Assembly (NCBI RefSeq): GCF_910592395.1
Contig: NC_088308.1
Location: 9,377,001 to 9,441,000, forward strand
Source: Lineus longissimus
Taxonomy: Eukaryota; Nemertea; Pilidiophora; Heteronemertea; Lineidae
DNA: 64,000 bases
Reading direction: 5' to 3'
Numbering within the stretch: position 1 is the stretch's first letter; every line of letters begins with the position of its first letter. The notes beneath the pieces are model-generated. The model was not told the origin of the DNA. It did no database searches and was given only the letters and a program-made list of their open reading frames with translations. The translations under genes and the position numbers were made by a program. Positions 21,968-33,900 of this stretch are shown here, one piece after another.

Positions 21968-24900
21968 AGATTCAAATAGAGCGTATTAAATTGTCAAGTT
22001 TTGGTATATACATGGCCGGGATGAATCAAAGTTGAATTAATTTTCAATTTGTGGTTGATGATTCTAAATCTACAGAGTCAGACATAACAGAAACATGCTT
22101 TTTGATAAAATATTTAAGAAAATGTGGTCTCACTGGTCAGTTTAGAACTTGTACGTGTATTTTTATAGGGCCATATCAATGCGCGAGTGACGCTTTGATG
22201 GATATGCTGCACAGAAGTCATTTTTTCTCACGCAACTGCTATTGGAATGTTGTAGAACTTTATTATGATATTGGTAAAGGGTTCTTCTTACCACATACAA
22301 AATTTGGTGTGGGGTACTTTTTTGATCAAAAGCTATGTACAGCAATGTACAAGTAATGTACACAGTGTGTCTAGTTCAGGGCTCTGGGCCGTACAAGGAC
22401 TACTTTGGAACATGGAATTACTGTTGTTCGAGAGTGAAATCACTTTCATATCTCTTTAGAAACGAAGGTTCCATAGTGACATCGAAAATCACTTACAATA
22501 ACCCATCATTTAATATTAGCCTATTCCTAAAACAATTAGGAAGTGCAATTTTTCGCTAAATTGCAACTTTATTTTGTTTTTTCTCAAAACAGGACATCAT
22601 CTGATTGAAGACATAATACAAACCATGGCACTAGATGCCTTTTAAGAATATTTTGGGAAGGTTTCGTCTTTAAGAATGGCTAAAAAATCCTACTTACAAC
22701 GATTGCGAACGATGAACTCGTGAGCAAGAAAAAAAATCGCCTTCACCGCCACCCGCCCCCAGTAGTCAATAACCCTGATTATTCATTCTACTTTGGTCTG
22801 TATTTTCGGGCGTCCCCTGTGGTCCTGATGAGGTAAGCAAAGACCGACAATTCCGCACAAATTCATTACCAATACAGGCATACGTGTCATCTGGTAATGT
22901 GAAGGAGGTTAATCAATGTGTACATGTGCGTCATAAGCAGAGTCTGTTATACAAATAGGAAGTACATTCCAATGGCCCAATTCTTTGCTGTATAGGGTGT
23001 ATAGTGTACATATTAATGCCGACGGGGTATAGCCAATTGAAACAAGCCGATTCGCATTGAAATACCCTTTCGTAACAAAAGAATGTCATCAATGGATTCA
23101 ACTTCCGGGAGATATAGCATGCTGCACTGTACTTATGGTCTGGGCGAAGATATTGCACGGCAGTCGCCACCCAAACCGCCATGGCGATGATGCAGATGCA
23201 AATGATTACCATGAACACTGGAGCGGAATGTCTAGTTACACACATAGCAGCAGTGGGCTTCTATTGGCACCTGCGTCATAATATTCTCTGATTTCTTTCA
23301 TTTCCTTTATTACATTTTTTTCTGGTGTTGCTTTGAGTACGTATTGGACAATAGCGTCATGCGTAGGTCACCAGTCCCGTCATTCTCCAAGCAAATCGAA
23401 TTAGGAATCGCGAGGTCCCGCATACGGCACATCACAGGTGATTCTGGTATTGTTTATTTTTCTTTATAAAGAACTTCGCATGTCCCTTCAAATGAACACA
23501 GCATAATTACATCGCATATCTACCATCGTTCAGATCTAAGACCGCTTCATTAATTACTTAGTTTGCTAAATGACACTTGTACATTTAGAAGGACCAAAAG
23601 CCTTCTCTTCTGCGAGAGGTGTATATCCGTCATACAAGTTCGAGCTCGGTCCAATTCATGCCATGCATGACCAAATAGCAGATGCCATTATTGGTACTAG
23701 TAAAGTTACCCGTGGTATGGCTTAAGCCACAACCACATTAACAATTTTTCTTCAGCAAGATATGATAACACCAGATGTCGGGTGGAGCTACTTGGAGAAC
23801 TAAACTTGCTGTGTCGTCCAGACTAAACATGAATTCTCCACAACACTTCCTAAAGATTCAGTGGGAAAGAGAGTCCAGATCAAAATTACTTGTTTACTGG
23901 CCTCTCTTTAGCAAGGAGGGCGCTAAAGGTTGGGTTACAGCATATTTCACAATTCGAGTGCCTGTTTTATACACCAAACCTAAAATGCAAACGCCACAAA
24001 AATTTCCAACTTGTACAAAAATACGCCCCAAATTAATTTACAATATAGACCTAGGTCAAGTTTTTACATTACAACCCACCCAGAATGTAGAAATGCTTGT
24101 TTTCCCCTCAATGCTGATGAAAACACTGGTCAGAAAGTGGATGGTGCTGCACCTGGAGTGACAACATGTTGCTTGAAAATAGAACAGGCAGCTCAGACAA
24201 CAACACTGGTGGAAAGTATCACATTACTTGAATAAGAAAAGTTGTTGAGTTGACCAAAAACAGGTGTAAAACTCGCCGGACAACATGGACAACTCGCCAT
24301 TGACACTTTGCAAATTGAATGTTCTTCACTGGTCTGTCACTGTGTTCGCTACTGATGACGTCATCAACACGAAACGGTCAACTTCGGCAATGTCCGGCAA
24401 TTTCCGTGAGTTTTAGATCAGACAAAATTCCTGAATGAAATCGCTAAAAAGTCCACATTCCCGGCAAATGTTTAGACTGAGAATCGATCATTTTGTGAAC
24501 GGAAAGGTAGTGAAAGGTTAGGTGAAGTTTCAAAGAGACAGTGCGCACGGTTGCCGTGATTTCCTTGGAAGTCTATAGATTTAGTAGTGTAGATACTGAG
24601 AGAGCAATGGCCATGCCTTGTCCTTTCCACCAAAGTTCACCAAAGACCGACGCAATGCTCCTCCAATATGAGCAGTCATGCGATCATTGTGTCAGCAACC
24701 GTATTTTTATCATCACTCATCCCATCATGTTACCAATTAACCAAGTGCAACATAGGAGATTACGATTTGTCACTGATTACCATTGAAACCTGCAAGGCTA
24801 AGCTAGCAATCTATTTATCGGCAGAACCCATCTGGGGATGAGTTATAGTATCGTCAATAAACATCCAGGGGTGAAGTCAGCATTATCGATTGGCGCTGAT

Positions 24901-25724
24901 CGAATTACCAGGGTCCTTTAGCAATAGACATGTTTCGCAATCCTAAAGAGTAACGAACGACGAAGAGCGAATTGTGTAATGCATTTGATCGATGAAAATG
25001 TCCACGGTCATGAGTACATGTAAGTACTTGAAGTATGTAAAGGTTGAAATGACGAAAAAATGAAACATGCCAATTTAAACAAACCAACTAAACATTCCAA
25101 ACATGAAATTGAAGATCAGGTTTAGACATGGTATGATTGCAAGCGCGAGGTTTATATTTGCCAGAAATAAAAATGGAATATTTTCCACGTAGACCCACTT
25201 CATAAAATTTAGCTCGTTTCCAGTTTTAAAGACGAAAAAATAAACGATCGAGTAAATACATGAATCAAATTGATTTGGACTATGAGAGTGATATAACTTG
25301 TTATATGCCATAAACATGCTTAACACAGCAATGAATATTACATGGTAACTTGATATTTTTGATTTCAGATTAAAAACGCTTTTTTTGCTGGTTGAGTTTG
25401 GCTCGTTTTATTTGGCTCGTGCGAGTGAACTGAATCCGCACAGTAATTGACGACACAACCCTCATGTAATTCGGTCGGGCCTAAGAAAGCAAACGAGGCA
25501 AATAAACACATGTCAGGCCGACATCATTAATTCTAACGTCAAGATTTGTGTATCATTCTGACGTCATTCTTGCAATACAAATGTATGAGAACTTGCTATT
25601 TGCGGAATGATGTCAGAATAATGTCAGAATCGAAATTTGCGTCTTCTAATTTTCTGCTTGTACGCGACTTCGTGTTTTTTTATCCCTGGAATAACCTTTT
25701 ATGACATTTCATGAAGCCAAAACT
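21968..25724. other. Gene-poor interval
   Basis: Apart from the weak transmembrane exon candidate near 23.2 kb, I find no supported gene or repeat. The plus-strand frames at 22051-22356 and 23775-24161 are long enough to notice but have no recognisable motif and no clear splice signals. Confidence 0.4.
23133..23245 (-). CDS. Possible first exon with a transmembrane/signal-anchor segment
   Basis: An ATG at 23243-23245 opens a frame with a short basic-containing leader (MCVTRH) followed by about 20 hydrophobic residues (VFMVIICICIIAMAVWVATA) and then YLRPDHK. This resembles a type II signal anchor or an uncleaved signal. A possible donor AA|GTACAG would end the exon at 23133, but it is weak and no following exon was found. 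This may be chance. Confidence 0.18.
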
Positions 25725-25726
25725 TA

Positions 25727-26379
25727 CGGTGGCCCATAGAGGACATGCGTTTATTTTCAATATAATAGAATTTTTTTTTACAATGCTTTTTTTTCTCTCG
25801 AATTACAACCGCCGTCGGATTTATTTCTCACCGCTGAAAAGATAATTCCCACCGCCGGGTTAAAAATAATAATTCCCACAACCGCCAAGGAAAATAATAT
25901 CCACCGCGGTGGAAAATAATATCCACCACGGTGGAAATAATATCCACCGCGGTGGAAATAATATGTTTACAACCACGATTGTGGCTGGACTAGTATCAGG
26001 TCAAGGAGAGTAACAACATAAGAAAGATCGGAGCGGGAGCTAATTCGTTATTGACACCGGGTGGATATTATTTCCCACCGCGGTGGATATTATTTCCACC
26101 GCCGTGGATACAATGTATTAATTTCCACCGCGGTGGATATTATTTCCACCGCCGTGGATATTAATTTTCACCGCTGTGGATATTATTTTCCACCGCGGTG
26201 GATATTATTTTCCTTGGCGGTGGTGGGAATTATTATTTTTAACCCGGCGGTGGGAATATTTTTTCGGCGGTGAGAAATAAATCCGACGGCGGTTGTAATT
26301 CGAGAGAAAAAAAACGCATTGTAAAAAGAAAAATATTCTAATATATTGAAAATAAACGCATGTCCTCTATAGGCCACCG
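25727..26379. mobile_element. 653 bp near-palindromic element with TA target duplication
   Basis: The ends CGGTGGCCCATAGAGGACAT and the inverse ATGTCCTCTATAGGCCACCG pair, and pairing continues for about 250 bp in each arm. TA flanks the element (25725-25726 and 26380-26381). The inner arm regions are tandem runs of CCACCGCGGTGGAAATAATAT, whose CCACCGCGGTGG core is itself a palindrome. The unpaired centre lies at about 25965-26055. There are no genes; the apparent frame at 26061-26273 is the repeat translated. Confidence 0.88.
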
Positions 26380-26381
26380 TA

Positions 26382-27489
26382 AAAACTACCTGAATACTTT
26401 AGACGTCTTGTATATGTCTGCAGATTTTATTTCCCGCCAGCATCATTCCAAAATCATTGTCGTGACGTCATCTGCGCAAACGTCAGCTTGATATTCAGTG
26501 GAGTGAAATGGGGTCAGCATTTCAATCTTGGCTCGACATTCGTTAATTTTGTCAGTGAACTCAAAATAACACTGACAAAGTAAAATTTATTTACAAGTTT
26601 TATTACTCTCTTTCATTACATGCATTTTCAGAATTTACAACAATTCGTTAACTGTTTTCATAGAAACATTCGATGATCATTTTGCTGTTAAAGTACATAT
26701 AGCAAGAAAATGTACATCTTACAGAGGAAAGAGTAAACCAAGCTGTTGAGGTGTGGTCGTAATCAAAGCAAGGCAAATCCCAGAACAGGCGGAAAGAGTG
26801 TTACTCAGAACATGTGGTATTCTGAGCCAGGCCAGGGTTTTCCAGCTGCACCATTAGCAACATATTGTCGCAGAGACATTACGATGGACTCTCTGCAAAA
26901 GTCTTTGAAATAAATCATCCAATTCCCGAACCCAGAAAAATCCTCGTTCTGACTGTGCAGCGATTCCTGGCCACACCCTATCAAAACACAGTAGAATGTA
27001 CAATCACATTTTTTAAACATATTGGAAATACGATTTTTATCAGCATCCACACCATGATTACATCGTCAGTGATAAAGTGCATTTGCGTGCATACATGTAG
27101 CTCTGAATCATGGCCATGTTAGTCAATGCAGTGTCAGAAAGGCAAATATATTTATTGAGGAGGTCCCCGCGAATCTCATGAATCAAGAAATATAGAAAAT
27201 CGGCTTAATAGCTGCCAGCAATGGTGAACGCGGGTTGTCTTGAAACTAAAAGGTAAGTTCATAATTCGTAATCCGTCGACTAATGCTTGAGATTTTGCGA
27301 ACCTTCCCTACTATCGACGCATGATTGAAATATAATGAGAACAAAACAAGCATCTGCTTGAAAGGACATACCCTATAAATGGCATATGCACATGTACAAA
27401 GTACACGTTCATTTTAAACAGCAATGAATCATTAATACAGCGTCTGGTCGCACTAATTGATCCAGCGTCCAAAAGATGGTGCCACATCT
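26382..27489. other. 3' flank of the protease gene
   Basis: The part next to 27490 is presumably the 3' UTR of the minus-strand protease. No other gene was recognised. Both overlapping frames at 26805-27122 lack domains. Confidence 0.45.
27151..27156 (-). terminator. Candidate polyadenylation signal of the protease gene
   Basis: TTTATT on the plus strand reads AATAAA on the minus strand, 334 bases past the protease stop codon. It is the nearest canonical signal I found, and would give a 3' UTR of roughly 350-370 bases. Confidence 0.45.
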
Positions 27490-27909
27490 CTAACTGTTGT
27501 CAGCAATTGTCTTCCTAATCCAATCGGCAAAGTTTGTCACCCTGACGTATATGCCATATTTGCCCTTTTCACCACATCCCTCCCCGAAACTCGTCACACC
27601 GTAAACAAACCAGCGATCACGGCCATTCCTTTTCATTTTACACAGTAGAGGGCCGCCGCTGTCACCGGAACATGTGTCTATCCCGCCCTCTTTCTTTCCC
27701 GCACACATTTGATTCACCGTTATTTTAAACTCAAATGCATCCTGACACGCCCGTCGGCCAACCAATGGCACCTTTGCCTCTTGAAGGACGTCTGTGCCGT
27801 AGATGTGGGTGTTTTTCATCTTACCCCATCCCACCGTGTAGCACAGCGTGTGGGTTTTGAGATTATCGCCATCACGAGGGACGCAGGCCAAGTCGATGTT
27901 TTTGCCCAG
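27490..27909 (-). CDS. Protease exon 5 (C-terminal half of catalytic domain)
   Basis: The acceptor TTTCTTTTTCTTTCAG ends at 27910, and the exon begins LGKNIDLACVP in phase 0. It holds the C136-type LCYTVGWGK, MCAGKKEGG, the catalytic DTCSGDSGGPLLC, the substrate-backbone strand SFGEGC, and the terminal helix FADWIRKTIA. It ends with TAG at 27490-27492. Confidence 0.93.
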   Translation of the reverse strand: MGKNIDLACVPRDGDNLKTHTLCYTVGWGKMKNTHIYGTDVLQEAKVPLVGRRACQDAFEFKITVNQMCAGKKEGGIDTCSGDSGGPLLCKMKRNGRDRWFVYGVTSFGEGCGEKGKYGIYVRVTNFADWIRKTIADNS

Positions 27910-30900
27910 CTGAAAGAAAAAGAAAGCGGTAAAACTGTGAGAAGAATTATGAGTACGTGTATATATAATGAATCAAAATTATATTCGATCACCAATTTTC
28001 GAAAAAACGCGCATTACTCTAAGGTCGTAGTCCATTCCAAAGCTGATTTAACAGCATGTAAACATCCATTTAAATGCCATCTACATTCTTCATGTATTTG
28101 TAACAAAAATGAAAAAGAACCATTATTTTACAAACGAATGCCAAATACGCAACCGATTTGACTCGGAATGCAGTAACTCATTATGATGCACATTTTTTTC
28201 TCGGCAGTTATCACATATAAAAATATTGAAGAAAATATGGCACTTAGTGACATGACGACGTTTTTTTCATCCCCGGGCCAAAACTAAAATGTTTTGTCAA
28301 TCATGGAAGCGTCTACCCGCCGGCAAAAATCCAACCCGGTGAAAAAGTTTGAAATGAACTCAGATAGAATGTACAGGGAAGACAAGATTCTATTGTGCGC
28401 CTTTAATCTCTGACTGGGGTTAATAGCATTGACAGTGGTCTTATTAGAACCATTTATCATAATCCTTCAGACTACAATGGGGCCTGACAATTTTTCCAGG
28501 GGGACATTTTCCAATGCTACACTGGCCAGCAACCTTTCGTTGGTTGAAATTGAGTCAGGTCGCTAGTCAAAGACGTTACATTTGCATGCTGATGATTTGA
28601 GTTGTCACGTTCAGGTGTAATTATAAACCGGAGCAATGACACCAAAGTTAAAGTGGAAGAATTTAATTTCCCTGTTAAGATAAATTTCATGAAAGAATGG
28701 TAAAATCCCATTTGTATATGTAAGAGCAACACACTCGACAATATTAAAAAGAGGAGTGTCTATACATGTAGATGGCACAGAAAAACGCATGTAACTAAAT
28801 AGCATTCCGCGAAGATGATGTCACTGCAGCTGCTGCCCTCTATTTCCCCATCGCTGAATTACAGGCAATGTCGGACAAACATGCGGTTTCGTAATGGATT
28901 CAGGCTTTCTAACGAGGGCAGTTAGATTCAACCTGGAACACGTCCGAGTGTTGGAAATACTACATAATTGTTCTGAATATTTCTCTCTCTGACTCTATGG
29001 TATCATTCATGTTAAAAACAATGCAGGGTCAAAGATAATTGACTTTGAAATAAGCTCAAATGCGTAGAAGTAAGTGTCGATGTCCGACTGTCACGTGACT
29101 AAAACGTCATCAATATATTATGCAAATGACCTTATGAGCTATAAATAGTAACTTCGCGGAATGCTATTGGAACAAGTTCCTCTGAAGTTTCAAGCACACA
29201 AGCACTTAATGCATTTTTATCTCGTGCATGGCATTTCGATATGAGCTATTGTTGCATGGACTTCCTAAACTTGGTCTAATATCTCTTTGCACCTCGTGTC
29301 CCGCTAGAATTCGCACATTGAGCAGGGAAGAATGCGGATCCCGATGTTAGCAATAGACATATTTACAATGTAGCTGCACCTGATACCCAAACTAATTTGA
29401 AGTGGGTTTAAGTTGAAGAGTAAGTATAATGTTGTTACGGAATGCATTTTTGAGTATACATTTTCATAAAGGAGATCTGCTTAAGTTTGTCAATTAAGTG
29501 TGAATGGTGGAGTGATGACATGCCAGTTTACCGGATACTTGATAGTGGGGCATTGAGTTGTGTATACATGTAGTAGAAATTGTTATTTTTCCGTTTTCAG
29601 CAAACACCCCCTCGTGGCGAAACAGTGAATAGGATAACTTAGATCCCTACAGTGGGTGGAATGGTAAATTTCAGTGTGCTGTTGGTCTGCAAGATGGCGC
29701 CTGTGGCTCCGAAAAATCAGTAATTTGGTTGAGATTAAGGAATGGTTAGTTTCAATTTTCGAAGTTTAGGTCGATGTAGAAGAAGAAAATGGCCTCCGTG
29801 GAAAAAGAGTTTGGCTCTATTGTCAACATCTCAGCAATAAAAGCGCATAGAACCTTCTATTCCCTGGACATTCTTTCCAGGGACATTCATCACTCCAACA
29901 TCGGTTACAAAGCGTAAATAGTTCATAATTTGACCGTCAGATGTAGCTTTTGTTGTGTGTTGAATATCAAGGTGACCGGTATACCTTGAAATTACAATTC
30001 CATCTCCATGCTATACCTTTAAATTACAACTCCATCTCAAGGCTAAACCTTGAAATTACAACTCCATCTCAAGGCTATAGTACCTTTAAAATACAATTCC
30101 ATCTGAAGGCTATACCTTCAAATTACAACTCCATCTCCAGGCTAAACCTTTAAATCACAACTCCATCTCAAGGCTATAGTACCTTTAAAATACAACTCCA
30201 TCTCAAGCCTAAACCTTGAAATTACAACTCCATCTTAAGGCTAAACCTTGAAATTACAACTCCATCTCAAGGCAAGACCTTGAAATCACAACACCATCTC
30301 AATGCTATACCTTGAAATCACAACACCATCTCAAGGCTATACCTTGAAAGTACAACTTTTATAATATACTTTATTCATCACAGCTTACCTTCACCGGTTT
30401 CTTTAACTTAACGAGTGCTATATCACTATCGATGGTGTCCAGGTCGTAGTGCGGGTGAACAAAATCTTTTCCCGGGCGAAAGTCTTCCTCCACTCCTTCG
30501 TATTCGCCAAAGTCGTGCTCGCCCACCCTGAGAATGACCCGTCTCTTTCTGCCCTTTCTAATAACGCAGTGGGCAGCAGTTAGGACCCACTGAGGGGCAA
30601 CCAGGGTGCCGCCACAGTACTGCTCCTTCCAACGGGTCATGATTGCAACCTAGAATAAAAAAACGATGGGAGTTAGGACAACATGTACATTACATTTCCA
30701 CAAAGAGTACGATCATGAAAAATGTAGTATGATTAAACTATAGGTGGAGAGAATAAATACTTCACTTGAAGTAGTAAATGGGGCTCTGGTTGTAACTTTT
30801 CAACAAAACATTTAGTTATTCTCGCTCACTCCATCTTTTAAGTTTAAAGATAACTGCAGTCAAAACAGGATGGTTCCTCTCGAGTTGATGGCAAAGAAGA

Positions 30901-33900
30901 GAGTAGTGTATATTAATGCATCAATTCTTCTAACCTACGACGAAGACGGACAGCGAGACGACATATATAGCAGTGATAACCAAAATCTAGGGTAAAAGAC
31001 GATGATGAATATCTGTGCAATGAGTATGACACATTGATACGGAGCGTCTATTGTAATACATTGTATGTACGTGTAATTTTTATAGAGACCATTGTTGGTA
31101 ATAGCCATCTTGACCACCAAACGTATTTGCATCTTACCGAGGAAGATTCAAACTCCGGCTACATTCAAAGGGGTATTAGACCATGAGGTACGGGATGGCA
31201 ATAACCATGACTCTCTTTTTGTTTGGTTCCTGCATGATATACTGGCATCACTCGGTACAGGTAGTACCAAACTGTTGGTAGTAGCGAGATTTGGTAAGGC
31301 CACTGAGAGGCATTCGCACTTCGTACTTTGTCGTTTGTTATTGAGGTTGTGAAAGCTGTCGATTAATTGTTTGGCTGGGTTACGACTCCAAGATTCGAGA
31401 GATATTGGTGTTTTCATTCGTTTTCCTGCGTTTCACTGTTTTTATTATTTATCGAAAGGCACAGCCAAGTGCAAACAACTACAGCTTGCGGGACATTCTT
31501 GCTTTCATGAGAAAATAAATCAGTTTACTTATCCGCCAATTGGAATGCTGGTAATCTATCTCAGGACACAATGCTCTGATAATATAAATAACCACAAGCC
31601 GTGTGTTGTTAAATTCCTAATTCCCTCAAGCTTTTGATTAACTGATCCTAAATTGGACCAAATTCTTTGACAGTTGTACTAAAGATACCCTCTTCTAACA
31701 AAAATAGCCGAAAGGGTACTGCATTAAACTTGCACAGGGTTGGGAGCGTCAAGTCTGGTTCAATTGGCGGACTATTCATCGCTTTGAAAAAGAGTCCGGG
31801 TTCGTGCGTATTGCGAGGACGACCTATCCCTCTAATAACTGCGTTCTACTCCTTGCTCTCAATAAACAGTCGCTTCCTAGTTCTTGTTCTCCATCGAAAA
31901 TTAGACTGACTAGCACGGAAGGAAAGGCTTACCGCGGTCTGGCGCTGTGCACATGTCGTCAAGTCCACGACCAAGGCACATTGTAAGACGGATTTTTGAA
32001 CTGGTCACTGCACCGATTCAGTTCTCGTACGCCAGATACTTACGTGCATGGTATTAATTAAGAATACGGCTAGTTTTAAAATCAATTCTTTCGAAATTAA
32101 ATCTTCTCCATTGATACAAAATAGAAGCATTGATATTCAACGTCAGTTGCGCCAACTTATTGCTACATTGTAAATGTCATATCGCTTCTTTTTCAAATTG
32201 TTTTCAATAAGTGTTAAATATTTTGAAGAGGGTAATCTGTAAAGGGATGAAAGGATATACTCAACTTTAAAAGTAGCAGTCCTGTTAATTAACACCCTGT
32301 ACATTCGAAGCTAAAGAGGCTATCAAAATATCAGACAATGCCATTTACGCCTGCTATGATTTAACCGCCGTTTTGACAGCCCCGGGTTCCCGTCTCTCCA
32401 CATACACGATGCCCCGCAACACAAAGGTAGGGTATTCATAGATCTGTGTCACTGGGCTGGCTCAGGTTATCGAAGTTTAATTAAGCATCCAAATATAAAA
32501 GCAATATATATGAGAAATGCAGAATGAATTGTCCAAACGATGGGAAGTCAACTGCTAAACATTGTAACTAGGCGCTTCATGTGTCTATTGATATCATGTA
32601 TACTCCTTCGTCATGTCTGATTATGTTTTGATGTATGTGCAATGCATAGAAATGTAAGTCACAAATATTGATATTATGAGTCAAACTGATCAACAAACAG
32701 AAAACGCTTCAGGACCAAAAATTGCTTGTCATTACACGGCCAAGGACACAACATACAGAACAATAAATGCAAGTTGTTGTAAGTTCAAACATGTATACAG
32801 CAGCGCTTTATAACATGTACAATGTAAAACAATTTCAAAGCGCTTTACATTTATTCCCCAGTCTAAGCTGATACCTTTCAGCAGAACTCAAATAAGCTGC
32901 GTAAAGCGCGTCTACAACCTGGACATTTCCATTCCGAGCCACTAGTACCCAACGCGGCTGCAATCGGGATGCAAATCGGCTCCCAATCGGGATGCAACCC
33001 AATATCGTTCAATTCGTTAGAGCACCACGATTGCGACCTGCATTTTCAGGAACGGACTGGGCACCCTGAGCAGTGGTATTGACCGACATAGTTATCAGGA
33101 GATCGAACAATTGGCGTTTCGGGAGATTTGCGAAAACTCCCAAATAGAACGATTGGTACAGGTTAAATAATAATAGGGAGGTTAAAACGCCATAAAAAGA
33201 GGACGAATTTCGTGTACATTTCTAACCGTATACTATAAGGATCCGTGATAAGTCCCTGATCTCAACCACCCTATTAAATGTACGATTTTTCTCACCCATA
33301 ATCTTGCTTACCTGCCAAGGCCAACTGCCCTTCCTTGCATCCCTGCCCCCCACGATTCTTAGTGTGGGAAGGCTCGGTCTAAGACCACAGCGGTCCTCCA
33401 GCTTGTCGAGAGATTCTCCTGACTGGTCAACTGTAGTTGCTGTCCCTTCTTCCTCATAGTCTTCTGAAAAGATTATGAAGATAATCTTATAACATGATTT
33501 TCTTTTTATGGCTATACCAGAGGTCTATGTTTCTAATAAACTTGGATGTCGTCTGTTGTTATTGCCTTGATCCTCGGAACTTTGTCCCCATGATGTACCG
33601 TTTGGCCTTGTGGCCAGTCTCTCGGTGTCTCGGTTTCAGTATGCAGTTCTGGAGCGCATGAATTGTTGTTGGAGCTGATGAATTCATGGAGTGAAGAAGT
33701 CTATAGCATCTCGGTAATAACGATATTATAAGCTAAGCTAATTATGTGCTACTCTTATTGAGGGGTCAAAGTTAAGGGCAGGGGCTTTAATTCCCTGCGA
33801 AACTCTCTCACAATCATCTTCTGGTAATAATTTACAATAGGTCGACTTTGAGCAGATTTGCATATCAATTGACTGAAAGCAGTGCAATTGGCTGCAATCT

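Noticed and set aside
22051-24161. Plus-strand frames of 101 and 128 aa as genes
   Set aside because: No motif, no credible start context and no splice partners; lengths are within chance for this composition.
26061-26273. Repetitive open frame rich in HRGGY/ISTAVD
   Set aside because: It is the tandem CCACCGCGGTGG repeat of the foldback element read in one frame.
27709-28161. 150 aa plus-strand frame
   Set aside because: Its first third is antisense to protease exon 5 and the rest lies in intron 4; no motif.
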